DNA of 64,000 bases from Pirellulales bacterium (GTDB taxonomy: Bacteria; Planctomycetota; Planctomycetia; Pirellulales; JAEUIK01): NCBI GenBank assembly GCA_019694455.1, contig JAIBBY010000017.1, positions 1 to 64,000 of the forward strand. Reading direction: 5' to 3'. The notes beneath the pieces were generated by a model. That model was given only the letters and a program-made list of their open reading frames with translations, was not told the origin of the DNA and ran no database searches. Positions 54,540-63,067 of this stretch are shown one piece after another. The translations under genes and the position numbers were made by a program. Positions within the stretch are counted from its first letter, which is position 1. Each line of letters starts with the position of its first letter.

Positions 54540-55471
54540 TTTAACGCCGCGACAATCGTGTCCACATTATGCCGTACCATGCCGACATAGGTACCCTCGG
54601 GCGTGCCGGCCTTGCCCATGGCGTCGGAAAACAGCTCGCCGCCAATCTTTACTTCGTGGTCCGAGGCGGCGCAACCTTCGACGAGCGCGCGGATATTGCG
54701 CTCGCTCACGCTAGTTTCGACGAACACGGCCTTGATCTTGTGATCGACGAGGTAGCGGACTAGTTCGTTGATTTCGCGCACACCGGCTTCGGCGTCGGTG
54801 CTGACCCCTTGGATTGGTTTCAGTTCCAGGCCATAAGCGCGACCAAAGTAATGAAAGGCGTCGTGCGCGGTGACGAGCACGCGGTGCGACTCGGGCAGTT
54901 CGGCGACGCGGGCGCGCACATACTGATCTAGTTCGTCGAGGCTCCGCAGATACGCCTCGGCGCGTTGGCGATATTCGGCGGCGCGCGGGGGATCGAAGCG
55001 GGCTAGCTCGTCGCGAGCGTGCTCTGCGGCGAGCCGCCAGAGCGATACATCGAACCACACATGCGGGTCGTAAAGGCCGCCCGCGACCGGGAGCAGCCGG
55101 TCGGCGGGAATTCCATCAGCGACGGCAACGACGCGCTTGGAATGGGCCATACGATCGAAGAGTTCGGCCAGTTTGCCCTCGAGATGCAGGCCGGAATAGA
55201 AGATCACGTCGGCGGAGCTCAGGCGCTCGACGTCTCCGGTCGAGGCTTTGTAGAGATGCGGATCGACGCCAGCGCCCATGAGTTGATCGACGGCGACGGC
55301 GTCGCCACCGATGTTGCGTACGATGTCGGCCACCATGCCGGTGGTGCAGAGGGCGCGAATGGGTCCGGCGCCTTGGTAGGTGGCGGACTCGCTGTAGTGG
55401 CTAGCGTCCTTGGCGCAGCCCGACAGAAGAAGTCCAAGCAGTAACCCAAGCAGGGGCAGTGCGCGTCGCAT
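54536..55471 (-). CDS. Metal-binding ABC substrate-binding lipoprotein (cluster A-I)
   Basis: The signal peptide ends in a lipobox ([13 protein letters not shown]), so C19 should be lipidated. The 311-residue product has the ZnuA/MntC/PsaA fold with candidate metal ligands in [10 protein letters not shown] (His), YDPHVWFDV (His), [10 protein letters not shown] (Glu) and an Asp near the end. The long helical linker [16 protein letters not shown] is typical. It delivers Mn2+, Zn2+ or Fe2+ to the transporter and heads the operon, next to a promoter bearing an inverted repeat. Confidence 0.92.
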   Translation of the reverse strand: MRRALPLLGLLLGLLLSGCAKDASHYSESATYQGAGPIRALCTTGMVADIVRNIGGDAVAVDQLMGAGVDPHLYKASTGDVERLSSADVIFYSGLHLEGKLAELFDRMAHSKRVVAVADGIPADRLLPVAGGLYDPHVWFDVSLWRLAAEHARDELARFDPPRAAEYRQRAEAYLRSLDELDQYVRARVAELPESHRVLVTAHDAFHYFGRAYGLELKPIQGVSTDAEAGVREINELVRYLVDHKIKAVFVETSVSERNIRALVEGCAASDHEVKIGGELFSDAMGKAGTPEGTYVGMVRHNVDTIVAALK

Positions 55472-55505
55472 GGAGCGCTTTCGATTTTGACTGACCTAAA
55501 CGTTT

Positions 55506-55523
55506 ATTTTGGCACGACAAAAT
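55506..55523. promoter_or_regulatory. Inverted repeat overlapping the -10 and start of the metal ABC operon
   Basis: ATTTTG-N6-CAAAAT is a perfect 6-6-6 inverted repeat. It overlaps the candidate -10 (55522-55527) and predicted transcription start, just where a repressor would block transcription. Another perfect palindrome TAAACGTTTA sits at 55497-55506. TTTTG/CAAAA half sites recall MntR-type operators, which fits a metal transporter (inference). Confidence 0.55.
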
Positions 55524-55550
55524 CATAGCTGTTCTGTCGGCGCATGCCAA
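55522..55550 (-). promoter_or_regulatory. Promoter of the metal ABC operon
   Basis: On the minus strand TTGGCA (55545-55550), exactly 17 bases, and TATGAT (55522-55527) make a near-consensus sigma-70 promoter. Transcription would start near 55515, about 45 bases before the lipoprotein start. Confidence 0.6.
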
Positions 55551-55603
55551 GCGCGAATTCTTGCGCGAGAGGGGTGGGAGGGATCGTGTGCCCGCCGAGC
55601 GAG

Positions 55604-56230
55604 TCAGGCGGCGGCCTGGGGCCGATCGAACTCGGCGAGAAAATCGGCGATGGGGCGATAGAACCATTCGATCCGGGAGCGAATTGTGGCTTCGTCCCAA
55701 TTCCACCACTCGATGCGTAGCAGGCGTTCGACCACGGGGGACTCGAAGCGGCAGCGGATGGGGCGCGCCGGGTTGCCGGCCACAATGCTATAGGGGGCGA
55801 CGTCGCTGGCGACGACCGCGCAACTGCCGATGATGGCGCCCGAGCCGATTTGCACGCCGCTTAGGATGGTGGCGGAGGCGCCGATCCAGACGTCGCTGCC
55901 GATCACGGTGTGGGGCGTGGTGCGATAGGTGCGATGCGGCTTGGGGCGGTTGAGAAAGAAGTAGTCAAAGGGAAAGGTCGAGACGAGTTCGGGGCCGTGG
56001 CCGCCGCCGACGTTGATCGACACGCCGTGCGCGATCGAGCAGAAGGCGCCGATGATGATTTTTTCGCCGGGCGCCCAGGTCTTGTATTTAAGGTCGTCGC
56101 CATGATAGGTGAACTGGCCGATTTCTAGCTGCGGCGTGATCAGCGGCTCGCGATACATCCGCACGCCACCGCGCCACTGCTGTGGCGGCTGCATCAAGGG
56201 TGGGGCTGCTGGTGGAGAGATGGACGACAT
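55604..56230 (-). CDS. Left-handed beta-helix (CatB/xenobiotic-type) acyltransferase
   Basis: The 208-residue enzyme has hexapeptide repeats (IIIGAFCSIAHGVSINVGGG, IGSDVWIGASATILSGVQIG, IGSCAVVASDV), the loop with HGPELVSTFPF, and the C-terminal AGNPARPIRCRF that is typical of the CatB/vat-like chloramphenicol or streptogramin acetyltransferases and of polysaccharide O-acetyltransferases. Here, next to sugar-related methyltransferases and a glycosyltransferase, acetylation of a glycan or amino sugar is more likely than antibiotic resistance. Confidence 0.82.
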   Translation of the reverse strand: MSSISPPAAPPLMQPPQQWRGGVRMYREPLITPQLEIGQFTYHGDDLKYKTWAPGEKIIIGAFCSIAHGVSINVGGGHGPELVSTFPFDYFFLNRPKPHRTYRTTPHTVIGSDVWIGASATILSGVQIGSGAIIGSCAVVASDVAPYSIVAGNPARPIRCRFESPVVERLLRIEWWNWDEATIRSRIEWFYRPIADFLAEFDRPQAAA

Positions 56231-56266
56231 TGAGTGCGCTCGTGTTGAAGGCGTGGCACGGTCGGC

Positions 56267-56998
56267 TCAGGCGGCGGCGCGGTGCTCGACTGCGGCGGAC
56301 AACGGCTCGGCGCTGCGATGGGCGACCAGCACGATCTGCCGGGCATAGTCGAAACCAAGCAAGCGAAACAGCCAGCCAAAGGCGAATCGCTTGAGCAGTT
56401 TTCGATGCACCGGATCGTGATAGATGCGGACCACGCGATCGACCTCCAGGCCGGCGGCGGAGACGAGCCCGGCCAGTTCGTCGTAGCAGAGAGGGGTGCG
56501 ATGCGTGGCGTCGCGCAGGTAGGCGGGGGGATAATAGGTGTTGGGGGTGCTGATCAACAGGCGGCCGCCCGGCGCCAGCCGCGTGGCGATCTGGTCGAGC
56601 CAGCCAGGAATCGCCTCGATCGGCAGGTGCTCGATGACCTCGAAGGCGAAGACCGCGTCGAACTGGCGATCGACCTCGCTCCAATCGTGATAGTCGTGGT
56701 TGCCCTGGGGGTCGATATCGAGCGATTGATAGCCGACCAGCGGAAACCGCTCGGCGATCGACAGGCCCATCGAGCGATCGCCGGCGCCGACCTCGAGCAC
56801 GGCGGGTCGGGCGACGGTATTGGAGAGTTCGCCGAGTTCGCCCAGCAGCAGATCGCGGACGCGCTTGGCAAGCGGCAGATCGTAGACGTCGCCCAGGCGG
56901 CGCGCGGCGCGCTTGCGATGACCGTAGAGCGTGGACCAGGAGATGGTCGCGGCGCTATTGGAATCCAAACGTGGCGCGGCGATGGAATGTGAGGTCAT
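56267..56998 (-). CDS. Class I SAM-dependent methyltransferase
   Basis: The 243-residue enzyme has the Rossmann SAM-binding motif AVLEVGAGDRSMG near residue 65, a following acidic loop (YQSLDIDPQGNHDYHD), and FEVIEHLPIEAIPGWLDQIA, LAPGGRLLISTPNTYYP. The C-terminal ~50 residues include helices that could hold the acceptor. It belongs to the common ubiquinone/menaquinone-like branch of methyltransferases, with an unknown substrate. Confidence 0.83.
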   Translation of the reverse strand: MTSHSIAAPRLDSNSAATISWSTLYGHRKRAARRLGDVYDLPLAKRVRDLLLGELGELSNTVARPAVLEVGAGDRSMGLSIAERFPLVGYQSLDIDPQGNHDYHDWSEVDRQFDAVFAFEVIEHLPIEAIPGWLDQIATRLAPGGRLLISTPNTYYPPAYLRDATHRTPLCYDELAGLVSAAGLEVDRVVRIYHDPVHRKLLKRFAFGWLFRLLGFDYARQIVLVAHRSAEPLSAAVEHRAAA

Positions 56999-57023
56999 GG
57001 TTTTCCCCTGTGGCGCTGGCGCT

Positions 57024-57806
57024 TTAGCCGGCGCGGCGCCGCGCTTCGACCAATTGATGATGCCGCACGGGCGAGGGATCTTCGTCGGTGCGATGGTTCT
57101 GGAAACTGTCGCGCTGCGGCAGCACGCGCACCTGCCAGCGGGCGGGGTCGATCTCGGCCACTGTGGGGCCGACGCCCCAATTGGGATAGTCGTCGAAGGC
57201 GATCGTTCCGCCGGGCGCGAGCAATTGTTGGCAGCTTAGCCAGTCGCTGGAGACATCTTCGTAGGAGTGGCCGCCGTCGATGAAGATGAGGTCGTACTTG
57301 CGCCCGCGGGCGAGCAAGCGGGGGAGGACATTGTGGCTGAGCCCTTCGAGGAGTTCGATGCGGCCAGCGATGTCGTCTCCCAGCAGTAGGCGCAGGTTGG
57401 CCAGCGTGGCGTCGCGTGACATGGGGCGCTTGTTGGCGCTGCAATACGACTGCTCGAACTGCTGATCGGTGAGCGAGCCGAACAGGTCGATGCCGGTGTA
57501 GCGCGGCTTGCCGCCTAGCCAATCGGCGAAGGCCAGCATCCGCATGGTGTTGGCGGCGCGGGCGACGCCGATTTCCAGGATGGAGAGAGAGGGCCGCTCG
57601 GCGATGTAGGCCAGGAGTTGATCGTAGCGCAGGCCGCTGGCCAGCGGAATCGCGCGGCTGGCGGGGGTGTGGTGCGTGGGGCGCTGCACCAGCGGCGCGA
57701 CCGGCGCGGCAGCAGACGGACCGGGCGTCGGCGCGACGAGCGTCACGTTTAGTGAGCCAGCGCCGTGGCCGGCAGCGTCATTCGCGAGGTGAAGACCGTG
57801 GGACAT
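57024..57806 (-). CDS. Class I methyltransferase (TylF / cephalosporin hydroxylase-like group)
   Basis: The ATG at 57806 (MSHGLHLAND) has AGGAG upstream. After a low-complexity 60-residue N terminus the enzyme has LSILEIGVARAANTMRMLAF (SAM motif I), YTGIDLFGS, and KYDLIFIDGGHSYEDVSSDW, the metal-binding type of O-methyltransferase fold. The substrate may be a sugar or secondary metabolite. It overlaps the preceding glycosyltransferase by 58 bases, so they are translationally linked. Confidence 0.8.
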   Translation of the reverse strand: MSHGLHLANDAAGHGAGSLNVTLVAPTPGPSAAAPVAPLVQRPTHHTPASRAIPLASGLRYDQLLAYIAERPSLSILEIGVARAANTMRMLAFADWLGGKPRYTGIDLFGSLTDQQFEQSYCSANKRPMSRDATLANLRLLLGDDIAGRIELLEGLSHNVLPRLLARGRKYDLIFIDGGHSYEDVSSDWLSCQQLLAPGGTIAFDDYPNWGVGPTVAEIDPARWQVRVLPQRDSFQNHRTDEDPSPVRHHQLVEARRRAG

Positions 57807-59050
57807 GTCGTCTCTCCTGTGATACTGCTCAGTTCGCCGCGCACCGACAACGCCACGGTATCGGGCGTGGCCTCGGCCAGGTCGGCGACCGTGTGTCCGG
57901 GCAGATGGACCACGCGCAGGCCGTCGTCGGCGCGGCGGGCCACTTCGGCCAAGGCCAGCGGCAACGCCTCGCCGGGCACGTGTTCGTGCAATAGCCGCGC
58001 GTGCGTGCGCTCGAGATCGATCAGCAGGCGATCGCGCAAACCATCGGTGAGGCGAATCGCGATGGCTTGCGTATGCGGCAAGGCGCCGGGAACATCGGGC
58101 CAGGCCAGCGCCATATCGACGCCTTGGACGGCATCGGCGAGTCGCTGCGGATTGCGAAGAAACACGGTGTCGTGGTCGCAAAGGATCACGCGGGCCCCCA
58201 CCGGGAACTGCGCGAACATCTTGCGCATCGCCAGCACCTTGGCATGTTCGATTTGATGCGGATCGTGCCCGGCGCCATTGGGCGTGATCGACCAGAAGCG
58301 GCCGACGCCGAAGCGAGAGGCATACTCGGAGAAGTCTTGCTGCGCCGCGGGGACGCCCGCCATTGGCAGACCGACGACCTGCGCGGCCTGCGCGGGGCCG
58401 ACGCTGACGACGTGAACATCTGGCGCAAGCTGGCAAGGCTGCGCCGGCGGCGTGGCAGGCAGCGCCGTGGAGCGGACCTTGTTGGAGGTTTTGTTGTGCA
58501 GGATCACGCAGCCGGGGGGCGATCCGCCAGCCGGCTTGGCGGGAAACATGTGAAACTTTTCGGGCAACGGAGCGAAGCGCAGCTCGCGCTGGGCATAGAG
58601 CATGCCTTCGGCGAAGCAGCCTTGCTCGGAGAAGCGATGCAGATGGGCGTAGTCGCGGCCGCGCTCTGCCCAGGTGCGAATCACGGTGGTGGTGGCTGGC
58701 GTGCGGCGGACCAGGAGGACGGCGGCGTTGAACAGCGCCGAGAGACAGTTGCCAGGACGATATTTGACCGTGAGGTCGCAGTGGTCGAGCATGGCCAGCA
58801 ACTCGTCGAGCGGCTGGAGGATGAGGCAATCGGCATCGAGAAACAGCAGCGGGCCGTGATGCGACTCGAGCATTTCCAGCACATAGCTGGGCTTGATGCC
58901 GACGTTGCGCCACCAGTCGCCTTGCTCGGGCACCGCGATGGCGCGCATAGGATAGCCAAACTGCGCGGCGGTTTCGGCAAGCTGGCGAGCCTCGGCTTCG
59001 TAGGGCGACCCGGCGGTATAGGTGCAAACGACCAGCAGATTGTGCGACAT
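57749..59050 (-). CDS. Glycosyltransferase-like protein with two DxD-type domains
   Basis: The ATG at 59050 gives 433 residues. Domain 1 (about 1-190) has the GT-A fold motifs (VVCTYTAGSPYEAEARQL, PLLFLDADCLILQPLDELL). After a linker, domain 2 (about 205-400) repeats the pattern (HAKVLAMRKMFAQFPVGARV, ILCDHDTVFLRNPQ). The DAD and DHD acidic motifs are possible metal/nucleotide-sugar binding residues. The two halves may be a pair of transferases or a duplication. The C-terminal ~30 residues overlap the methyltransferase gene. Confidence 0.65.
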   Translation of the reverse strand: MSHNLLVVCTYTAGSPYEAEARQLAETAAQFGYPMRAIAVPEQGDWWRNVGIKPSYVLEMLESHHGPLLFLDADCLILQPLDELLAMLDHCDLTVKYRPGNCLSALFNAAVLLVRRTPATTTVIRTWAERGRDYAHLHRFSEQGCFAEGMLYAQRELRFAPLPEKFHMFPAKPAGGSPPGCVILHNKTSNKVRSTALPATPPAQPCQLAPDVHVVSVGPAQAAQVVGLPMAGVPAAQQDFSEYASRFGVGRFWSITPNGAGHDPHQIEHAKVLAMRKMFAQFPVGARVILCDHDTVFLRNPQRLADAVQGVDMALAWPDVPGALPHTQAIAIRLTDGLRDRLLIDLERTHARLLHEHVPGEALPLALAEVARRADDGLRVVHLPGHTVADLAEATPDTVALSVRGELSSITGETTCPTVFTSRMTLPATALAH

Positions 59051-59199
59051 GTTTCTTCCGGCGAAGAGAGAATGGATGCGCTTGTGAACGAATATCGGCA
59101 TTCTGCCGGAAAGAAATCATTTGCCGACGGCGCAAGCTGGAGAGTCGCGCGAAGGTGCGCGATCGAGGTGAAGAGCGCCGCGCGAGCTGAAGGCCCGCG

Positions 59200-60390
59200 C
59201 TATTTGAAGGCGGCAAAATCCTTGCCGAGGAGCGACGAGGCAATCTTGAGCTTCATGATTTCGTCGGTTCCTTCGTAGATGCGGCAGACGCGCACGTCTT
59301 GCAGGTGACGGCCGACGCGATATAGCTCTGACCAACCGCGGCCACCGAAGACTTGCACCGCGCGGTCGGCGGCGTCCCAGGCGGCGTTGGTGGCAAAGAA
59401 CTTGGCCTTGGCCACTTGCAGGTCGGCCTGCGTGGCCAGCGCTTGATCGGCCAGATTGGCATCGCTGGCCTGCTTGGCCTCGGCCGCGCGCTCGACGAGC
59501 GCATCGCTGGCGGCGCGCCCCATTTCGATCATGGCGAGATGCTCCTGCACTAGCTGATGACGGCCAATCTCCTTGCCGTGCTGGCGGCGGGTGCGGCTGT
59601 AGTCGAGCGCCTCGGCCAGGCAATCTTCGATCACGCCGAGACAGCCAGAGGCCACGCTCAACCGACCAGAGACGAGCGTGCCCATGGCGATGCGAAAGCC
59701 GTCGCCTTCCTGCCCCAAGAGATTGGCGACAGGGACCGGATGATTGGTCATCTCGAACATGCCGGTGTTGGCGGTGAACATGCCCGGCTTGGAGTGCAGT
59801 TCTTCGGCGGCGAAGGTGCTGCCGGTGGTCTCGACGATGAAGGCGCTCATGCGGCGCTGGTCGCCGGTTTTGTCGGCGGGATAGGCGAAGACGATCACGC
59901 CATTGGCAATGCTGCCATTGGAGATGAGATATTTGACGCCCGAGAGCAGAAAGTGCTCTCCCTCGCGGCGATAGGTGGTGGTGAGCTCCAAGGGGTTGGA
60001 GCCGGCGTCTGGCTCGGTGAGTCCGAAGGCGAGGATGAACTCGCCGGCGGTCGAACGCGGCAGGTAGCGCTCTTTTTGATCGGCATTGCCGTAGCGCAGG
60101 ATCGGGTACTGGCCGATGGAGGTCTGCCCGGAGAAGAAGGTGCGGACGCCGGTCCCTTCGCGGCCGATGCGGACGAGGGCGCGGGCATAGGCGACGGCGC
60201 CGGCGCCACGGCCGCCGTACTCGACGGGGACAGGCATGCCGAGCAGGTTGTATTTTTTGGCGAGGGGGATGATTTCGTCGTTGGGCCGATGCTCCAAGTA
60301 GCAGAGCTCTTCAACGGGGCGCAGCTCCTGGCAAAAGGCGTCGACATCGGCCAGCAGTTCGGCGGCGTCGGTGGTGAGATTGGTTGGCAT
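59200..60390 (-). CDS. Acyl-CoA dehydrogenase
   Basis: The 396-residue flavoenzyme has the standard ACAD layout: N-terminal helices (MPTNLTTDAAELLADVDAFC), GMPVPVEYGGRGAGAVAYA, FILAFGLTEPDAGSNPLEL (flavin-binding), GVKYLISNGSIANGV, VSGRLSVASGCLGV, and the C-terminal RVCRIYEGTDEIMKLKIASS with the catalytic-base glutamate. It oxidises acyl-CoAs at the alpha-beta position. Chain-length preference cannot be read. ATG at 60390 is used. Confidence 0.9.
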   Translation of the reverse strand: MPTNLTTDAAELLADVDAFCQELRPVEELCYLEHRPNDEIIPLAKKYNLLGMPVPVEYGGRGAGAVAYARALVRIGREGTGVRTFFSGQTSIGQYPILRYGNADQKERYLPRSTAGEFILAFGLTEPDAGSNPLELTTTYRREGEHFLLSGVKYLISNGSIANGVIVFAYPADKTGDQRRMSAFIVETTGSTFAAEELHSKPGMFTANTGMFEMTNHPVPVANLLGQEGDGFRIAMGTLVSGRLSVASGCLGVIEDCLAEALDYSRTRRQHGKEIGRHQLVQEHLAMIEMGRAASDALVERAAEAKQASDANLADQALATQADLQVAKAKFFATNAAWDAADRAVQVFGGRGWSELYRVGRHLQDVRVCRIYEGTDEIMKLKIASSLLGKDFAAFK

Positions 60391-60484
60391 GGGTGGTTGG
60401 TAGTTAGGCGAAGGATACGAAGCCAAGCAAGGCAAACATTGCAAAGGTTGACGGTGAGGATCGAGTTGGACACCATGCTACAGC

Positions 60485-61075
60485 ATGGGACTCGACAAGA
60501 TACCAAGTTCATTGCGAGGAAAATTCACCTTCGACGAGCGCGAACATGCGTCGGCGGTGTTGGCCACGGATTTTCCCGCTGAGTGGAACGATCTGATGGC
60601 CTGCCTGGATGAGTTCTGGCTCACCAAGACCGCAATTTTGACGCCCGGAGGAGGCCGATCGCCGATTCCGGCGCGGCTGGACGGATTCTTGCAGAAGCGT
60701 GGTTGGAGCGAAAAACGCTTTGACACGCGCATTGTGGTGGACGGAGTGGAGACGCCCAGCCCGACGCACAAGATCGACAACTTCAAGAACCATGTGGCCA
60801 TTGAAGTCGAATGGAACAACAAGACCGAGTTCTATGACCGCGATCTGAACAACTTTCGTCTGCTGCGCAATCTGCATGTGCTTTCGATTGGGGTCATCAT
60901 CACCCGATTGAGCGAGTTGCAGACCTTGTTCGCGCAATTGGGCAAAGGACCGGCCTACGGCAACTCGACAACGCATTGGGACAAGCTGATTCCGAAAGTC
61001 GATGGCGGCGGCGCCGGCGGGTGTCCGCTACTGCTCGTCGGCATGGGCATGAATTGCTATCGAGCCGATCTTTGA
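60485..61075 (+). CDS. BglII/BstYI-family type II restriction endonuclease
   Basis: The 196-residue product fits the BglII family: near residue 98, KIDNFKNHVAIEVEWNNK gives D98, E107 and E109 (D-x8-E-x-E; BglII itself has D-x8-E-x-Q), followed by EFYDRDLNNFRLLRNLHVLS and near the end the STTHWDKLIPKVDGGGAGGC block. Known members cut AGATCT or RGATCY. The last 19 bases overlap the stop end of the MT-A70 methyltransferase on the other strand, so the two converge tail to tail. Specificity is not proven by sequence. Confidence 0.82.
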   Translation: MGLDKIPSSLRGKFTFDEREHASAVLATDFPAEWNDLMACLDEFWLTKTAILTPGGGRSPIPARLDGFLQKRGWSEKRFDTRIVVDGVETPSPTHKIDNFKNHVAIEVEWNNKTEFYDRDLNNFRLLRNLHVLSIGVIITRLSELQTLFAQLGKGPAYGNSTTHWDKLIPKVDGGGAGGCPLLLVGMGMNCYRADL

Positions 61076-61686
61076 AGCGCATGCCCGTTGTAGGCCTTGT
61101 GGATGGGCCGAGTGTGCAGGTAGGTGTCTAGCTCGTCGCCCCACTGGGTCCAACCTTTGCGCCGCTCGCGCGCGAAGAGTTCCAAATAGGGCGCCGGGCT
61201 GCATGCTTCGATGATTTCGTAGAGCTGATCGGGTTTTTTGGAATGTTCTTCCTTGCGCGTCTTGAACAGATTCACCTGCCGCCGACCCGGAGGAAGCGTA
61301 CGCAACGAGCCACGAATTCCGAACAAAATCAACTCGGTGACGTTGCGAAAATAAAAACCGACTCCGCGTCCATCGGGTTCGCCATCTTTACGGATTTTGT
61401 GCCAGACGATGTTGCCTTTGTACTTGAATCCCCAGGCTTCCATCGTGCGCAGGCCCCAAGGCAACAGCGCATTGGGGCACCAGAGATAAAGGTGCGACTT
61501 GGCGGCGGCATGCTCCTCAACCGGCATGGCGCAGATTTCGTCGATGTCCATCGTATGGTAGCGACGCAGGCGCTTGTGCTCTGGCGCGACTTTGCCAGTG
61601 CGGTTTTGGAACCGCCACGGCGGATCGGCGAGTATCGTTGCAAACTGACCCTTCTTCAGGCCAGGGAGCCCCGGTAACAGACTCAT
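61057..61686 (-). CDS. MT-A70-family DNA or RNA adenine-N6 methyltransferase
   Basis: The ATG at 61686 begins MSLLPGLPGLKKGQ; a TTG 15 bases upstream is an alternative. In the 209-residue enzyme ILADPPWRFQ carries the catalytic DPPW at residues 21-24. Other landmarks are RRYHTMDIDEICAMPV, HLYLWCPNALLPWGLRTMEA, FYFRNVTELILFGIRG and PDQLYEIIEACSPAPYLELF. With the convergent BglII-like endonuclease it probably forms a restriction-modification pair, the methylase protecting the site (inference). Confidence 0.88.
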   Translation of the reverse strand: MSLLPGLPGLKKGQFATILADPPWRFQNRTGKVAPEHKRLRRYHTMDIDEICAMPVEEHAAAKSHLYLWCPNALLPWGLRTMEAWGFKYKGNIVWHKIRKDGEPDGRGVGFYFRNVTELILFGIRGSLRTLPPGRRQVNLFKTRKEEHSKKPDQLYEIIEACSPAPYLELFARERRKGWTQWGDELDTYLHTRPIHKAYNGHALQRSAR

Positions 61687-61697
61687 ACAGAAATCCT

Positions 61698-62633
61698 TCA
61701 ATCCGTTGCCAAGAGTTCGCGCAAGTGGAGTTCGACCGAGCCGGCCAGCGCAGACGTGTTGTAGCCTCCTTCGAGCACGCTGACCACCCGCCCGGCGGCG
61801 CGAACGGCGGCGACATCACGGACGATGCGAGTCAGTTCGATGTAGTCTTCAGTCTCCAGGTCGAGCGAGCCGACCGGATCGTCGCGGTGAGCGTCGAAGC
61901 CGGCGCTGACAATCACCAACTCGGGGCGCATGTGGCCGGCGAAGTCTTCGAGCGCGGCGCGGAATTTTTCCAGATACGCCGCGCGGGGCGTGCCATAGCC
62001 GACCGGCAGATTGCGGGTGGCGCCGAGACCTGGACCAGAACCGGTTTCGTCATGGTCGCCGGTGCCGGGGTAAAACGGCCAGCGGTGGATCGAGAAGAAG
62101 CCGATGGCCGGATCGGTCCAAAACGCGGCCTGCGTGCCGTTGCCGTGATGCACGTCCCAATCGACGATCAACACGCGGGCCAGGCCGAGTTCGTCGATCG
62201 CCAGGCGCGCGGCGATGGCCACATTGTTGAACAGGCAAAAGCCCATTGCGCTATCGGCCAGCGCGTGATGGCCAGGCGGGCGGACGAGGCAGAGGGCGGT
62301 GGCATCTTCTCCGGCGACAACGCGGCGCACGGCATCGCAGGCGGCGCCGGCCGCCAGTAGCGCCACGTCGAACGACGCGGGACAAACAACGGTATCGGCT
62401 TCCAGCCGGCGCTGTCCCGATTCGATGAAGCGGCGGAGCGAATCGATATAGGCGGGTTCGTGAGCGCGGCCGATCTGGTCGAGCGAAGCGGCGGGCCAGA
62501 CGGGTCGGACGCAGCGCTGGTCGAGGCCGACGCGTTCTAGCTGCCGCGCGACATAGAGCACGCGCTCGGCCCGTTCGGGATGCCGCCCGGTGTCGTGCTC
62601 TTGAAATCGCGGGTCTTGATAGAGGAGGGTCAC
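61698..62633 (-). CDS. Class I/II histone deacetylase-family (AcuC/AphA-like) amidohydrolase
   Basis: The 311-residue enzyme has the zinc-dependent deacetylase motifs: [20 protein letters not shown] (His pair near residue 125), [15 protein letters not shown] (Asp and His ligands), [27 protein letters not shown] (Asp ligand) and LEGGYN (Tyr). Bacterial members deacetylate small acetylated amines, polyamines or lysine residues. GTG at 62633 is the chosen start. The stop is 11 bases before the methyltransferase ATG, so both could share a transcript. Confidence 0.88.
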   Translation of the reverse strand: MTLLYQDPRFQEHDTGRHPERAERVLYVARQLERVGLDQRCVRPVWPAASLDQIGRAHEPAYIDSLRRFIESGQRRLEADTVVCPASFDVALLAAGAACDAVRRVVAGEDATALCLVRPPGHHALADSAMGFCLFNNVAIAARLAIDELGLARVLIVDWDVHHGNGTQAAFWTDPAIGFFSIHRWPFYPGTGDHDETGSGPGLGATRNLPVGYGTPRAAYLEKFRAALEDFAGHMRPELVIVSAGFDAHRDDPVGSLDLETEDYIELTRIVRDVAAVRAAGRVVSVLEGGYNTSALAGSVELHLRELLATD

Positions 62634-63067
62634 CCAATTCTCGTGTGGGGGCCAGCGTGATCGGCACGGGTCGGCTGTAGGATGGGTGACGATTGTATCA
62701 GACCCCCAATGGCGCTCGCGGCATGGGGCCCGCGCGCAACGGCAATGCGCAACTGTCGAGCGGGTTTAGGGTTCAGACTGGCGGGGCACTTACCGGCAAG
62801 AGCGTCAGGAACTTGACAGCAGCGACCGGGGCGGGATAGGCTGACCAATACGGAAGTGCTTTGCCGACAAGGCGTTGCCGCCTGGAGAAAGCGCCAGCAT
62901 GTTGGCGAATGGGGCGGGCTTGGTGAGAACGCGCCGCGGCAAGTAGAATTCCGGCCCCTCGTCTAGTTTGGTGCATCGGAACAGAAGTTTTGGCTCGGCG
63001 CTGGCAGCGCTTATTCTTTGGGCTGCGCGTCGACTTGGCGAATCGCTTGCGGGCGAGATCGCCGCGG
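62634..63067. other. Non-coding interval
   Basis: About 430 bases without a supported gene on either strand. TTGACA at 62813-62818 is a perfect -35 hexamer but lacks a good -10 at the right distance. No repeats shared with other parts of the window were noticed. Confidence 0.4.

Noticed and set aside
62813-62840. Promoter at the perfect TTGACA in the 62.6-63.1 kb interval
   Set aside because: No acceptable -10 hexamer lies 16-18 bases downstream, and the nearest gene start is more than 200 bases away.
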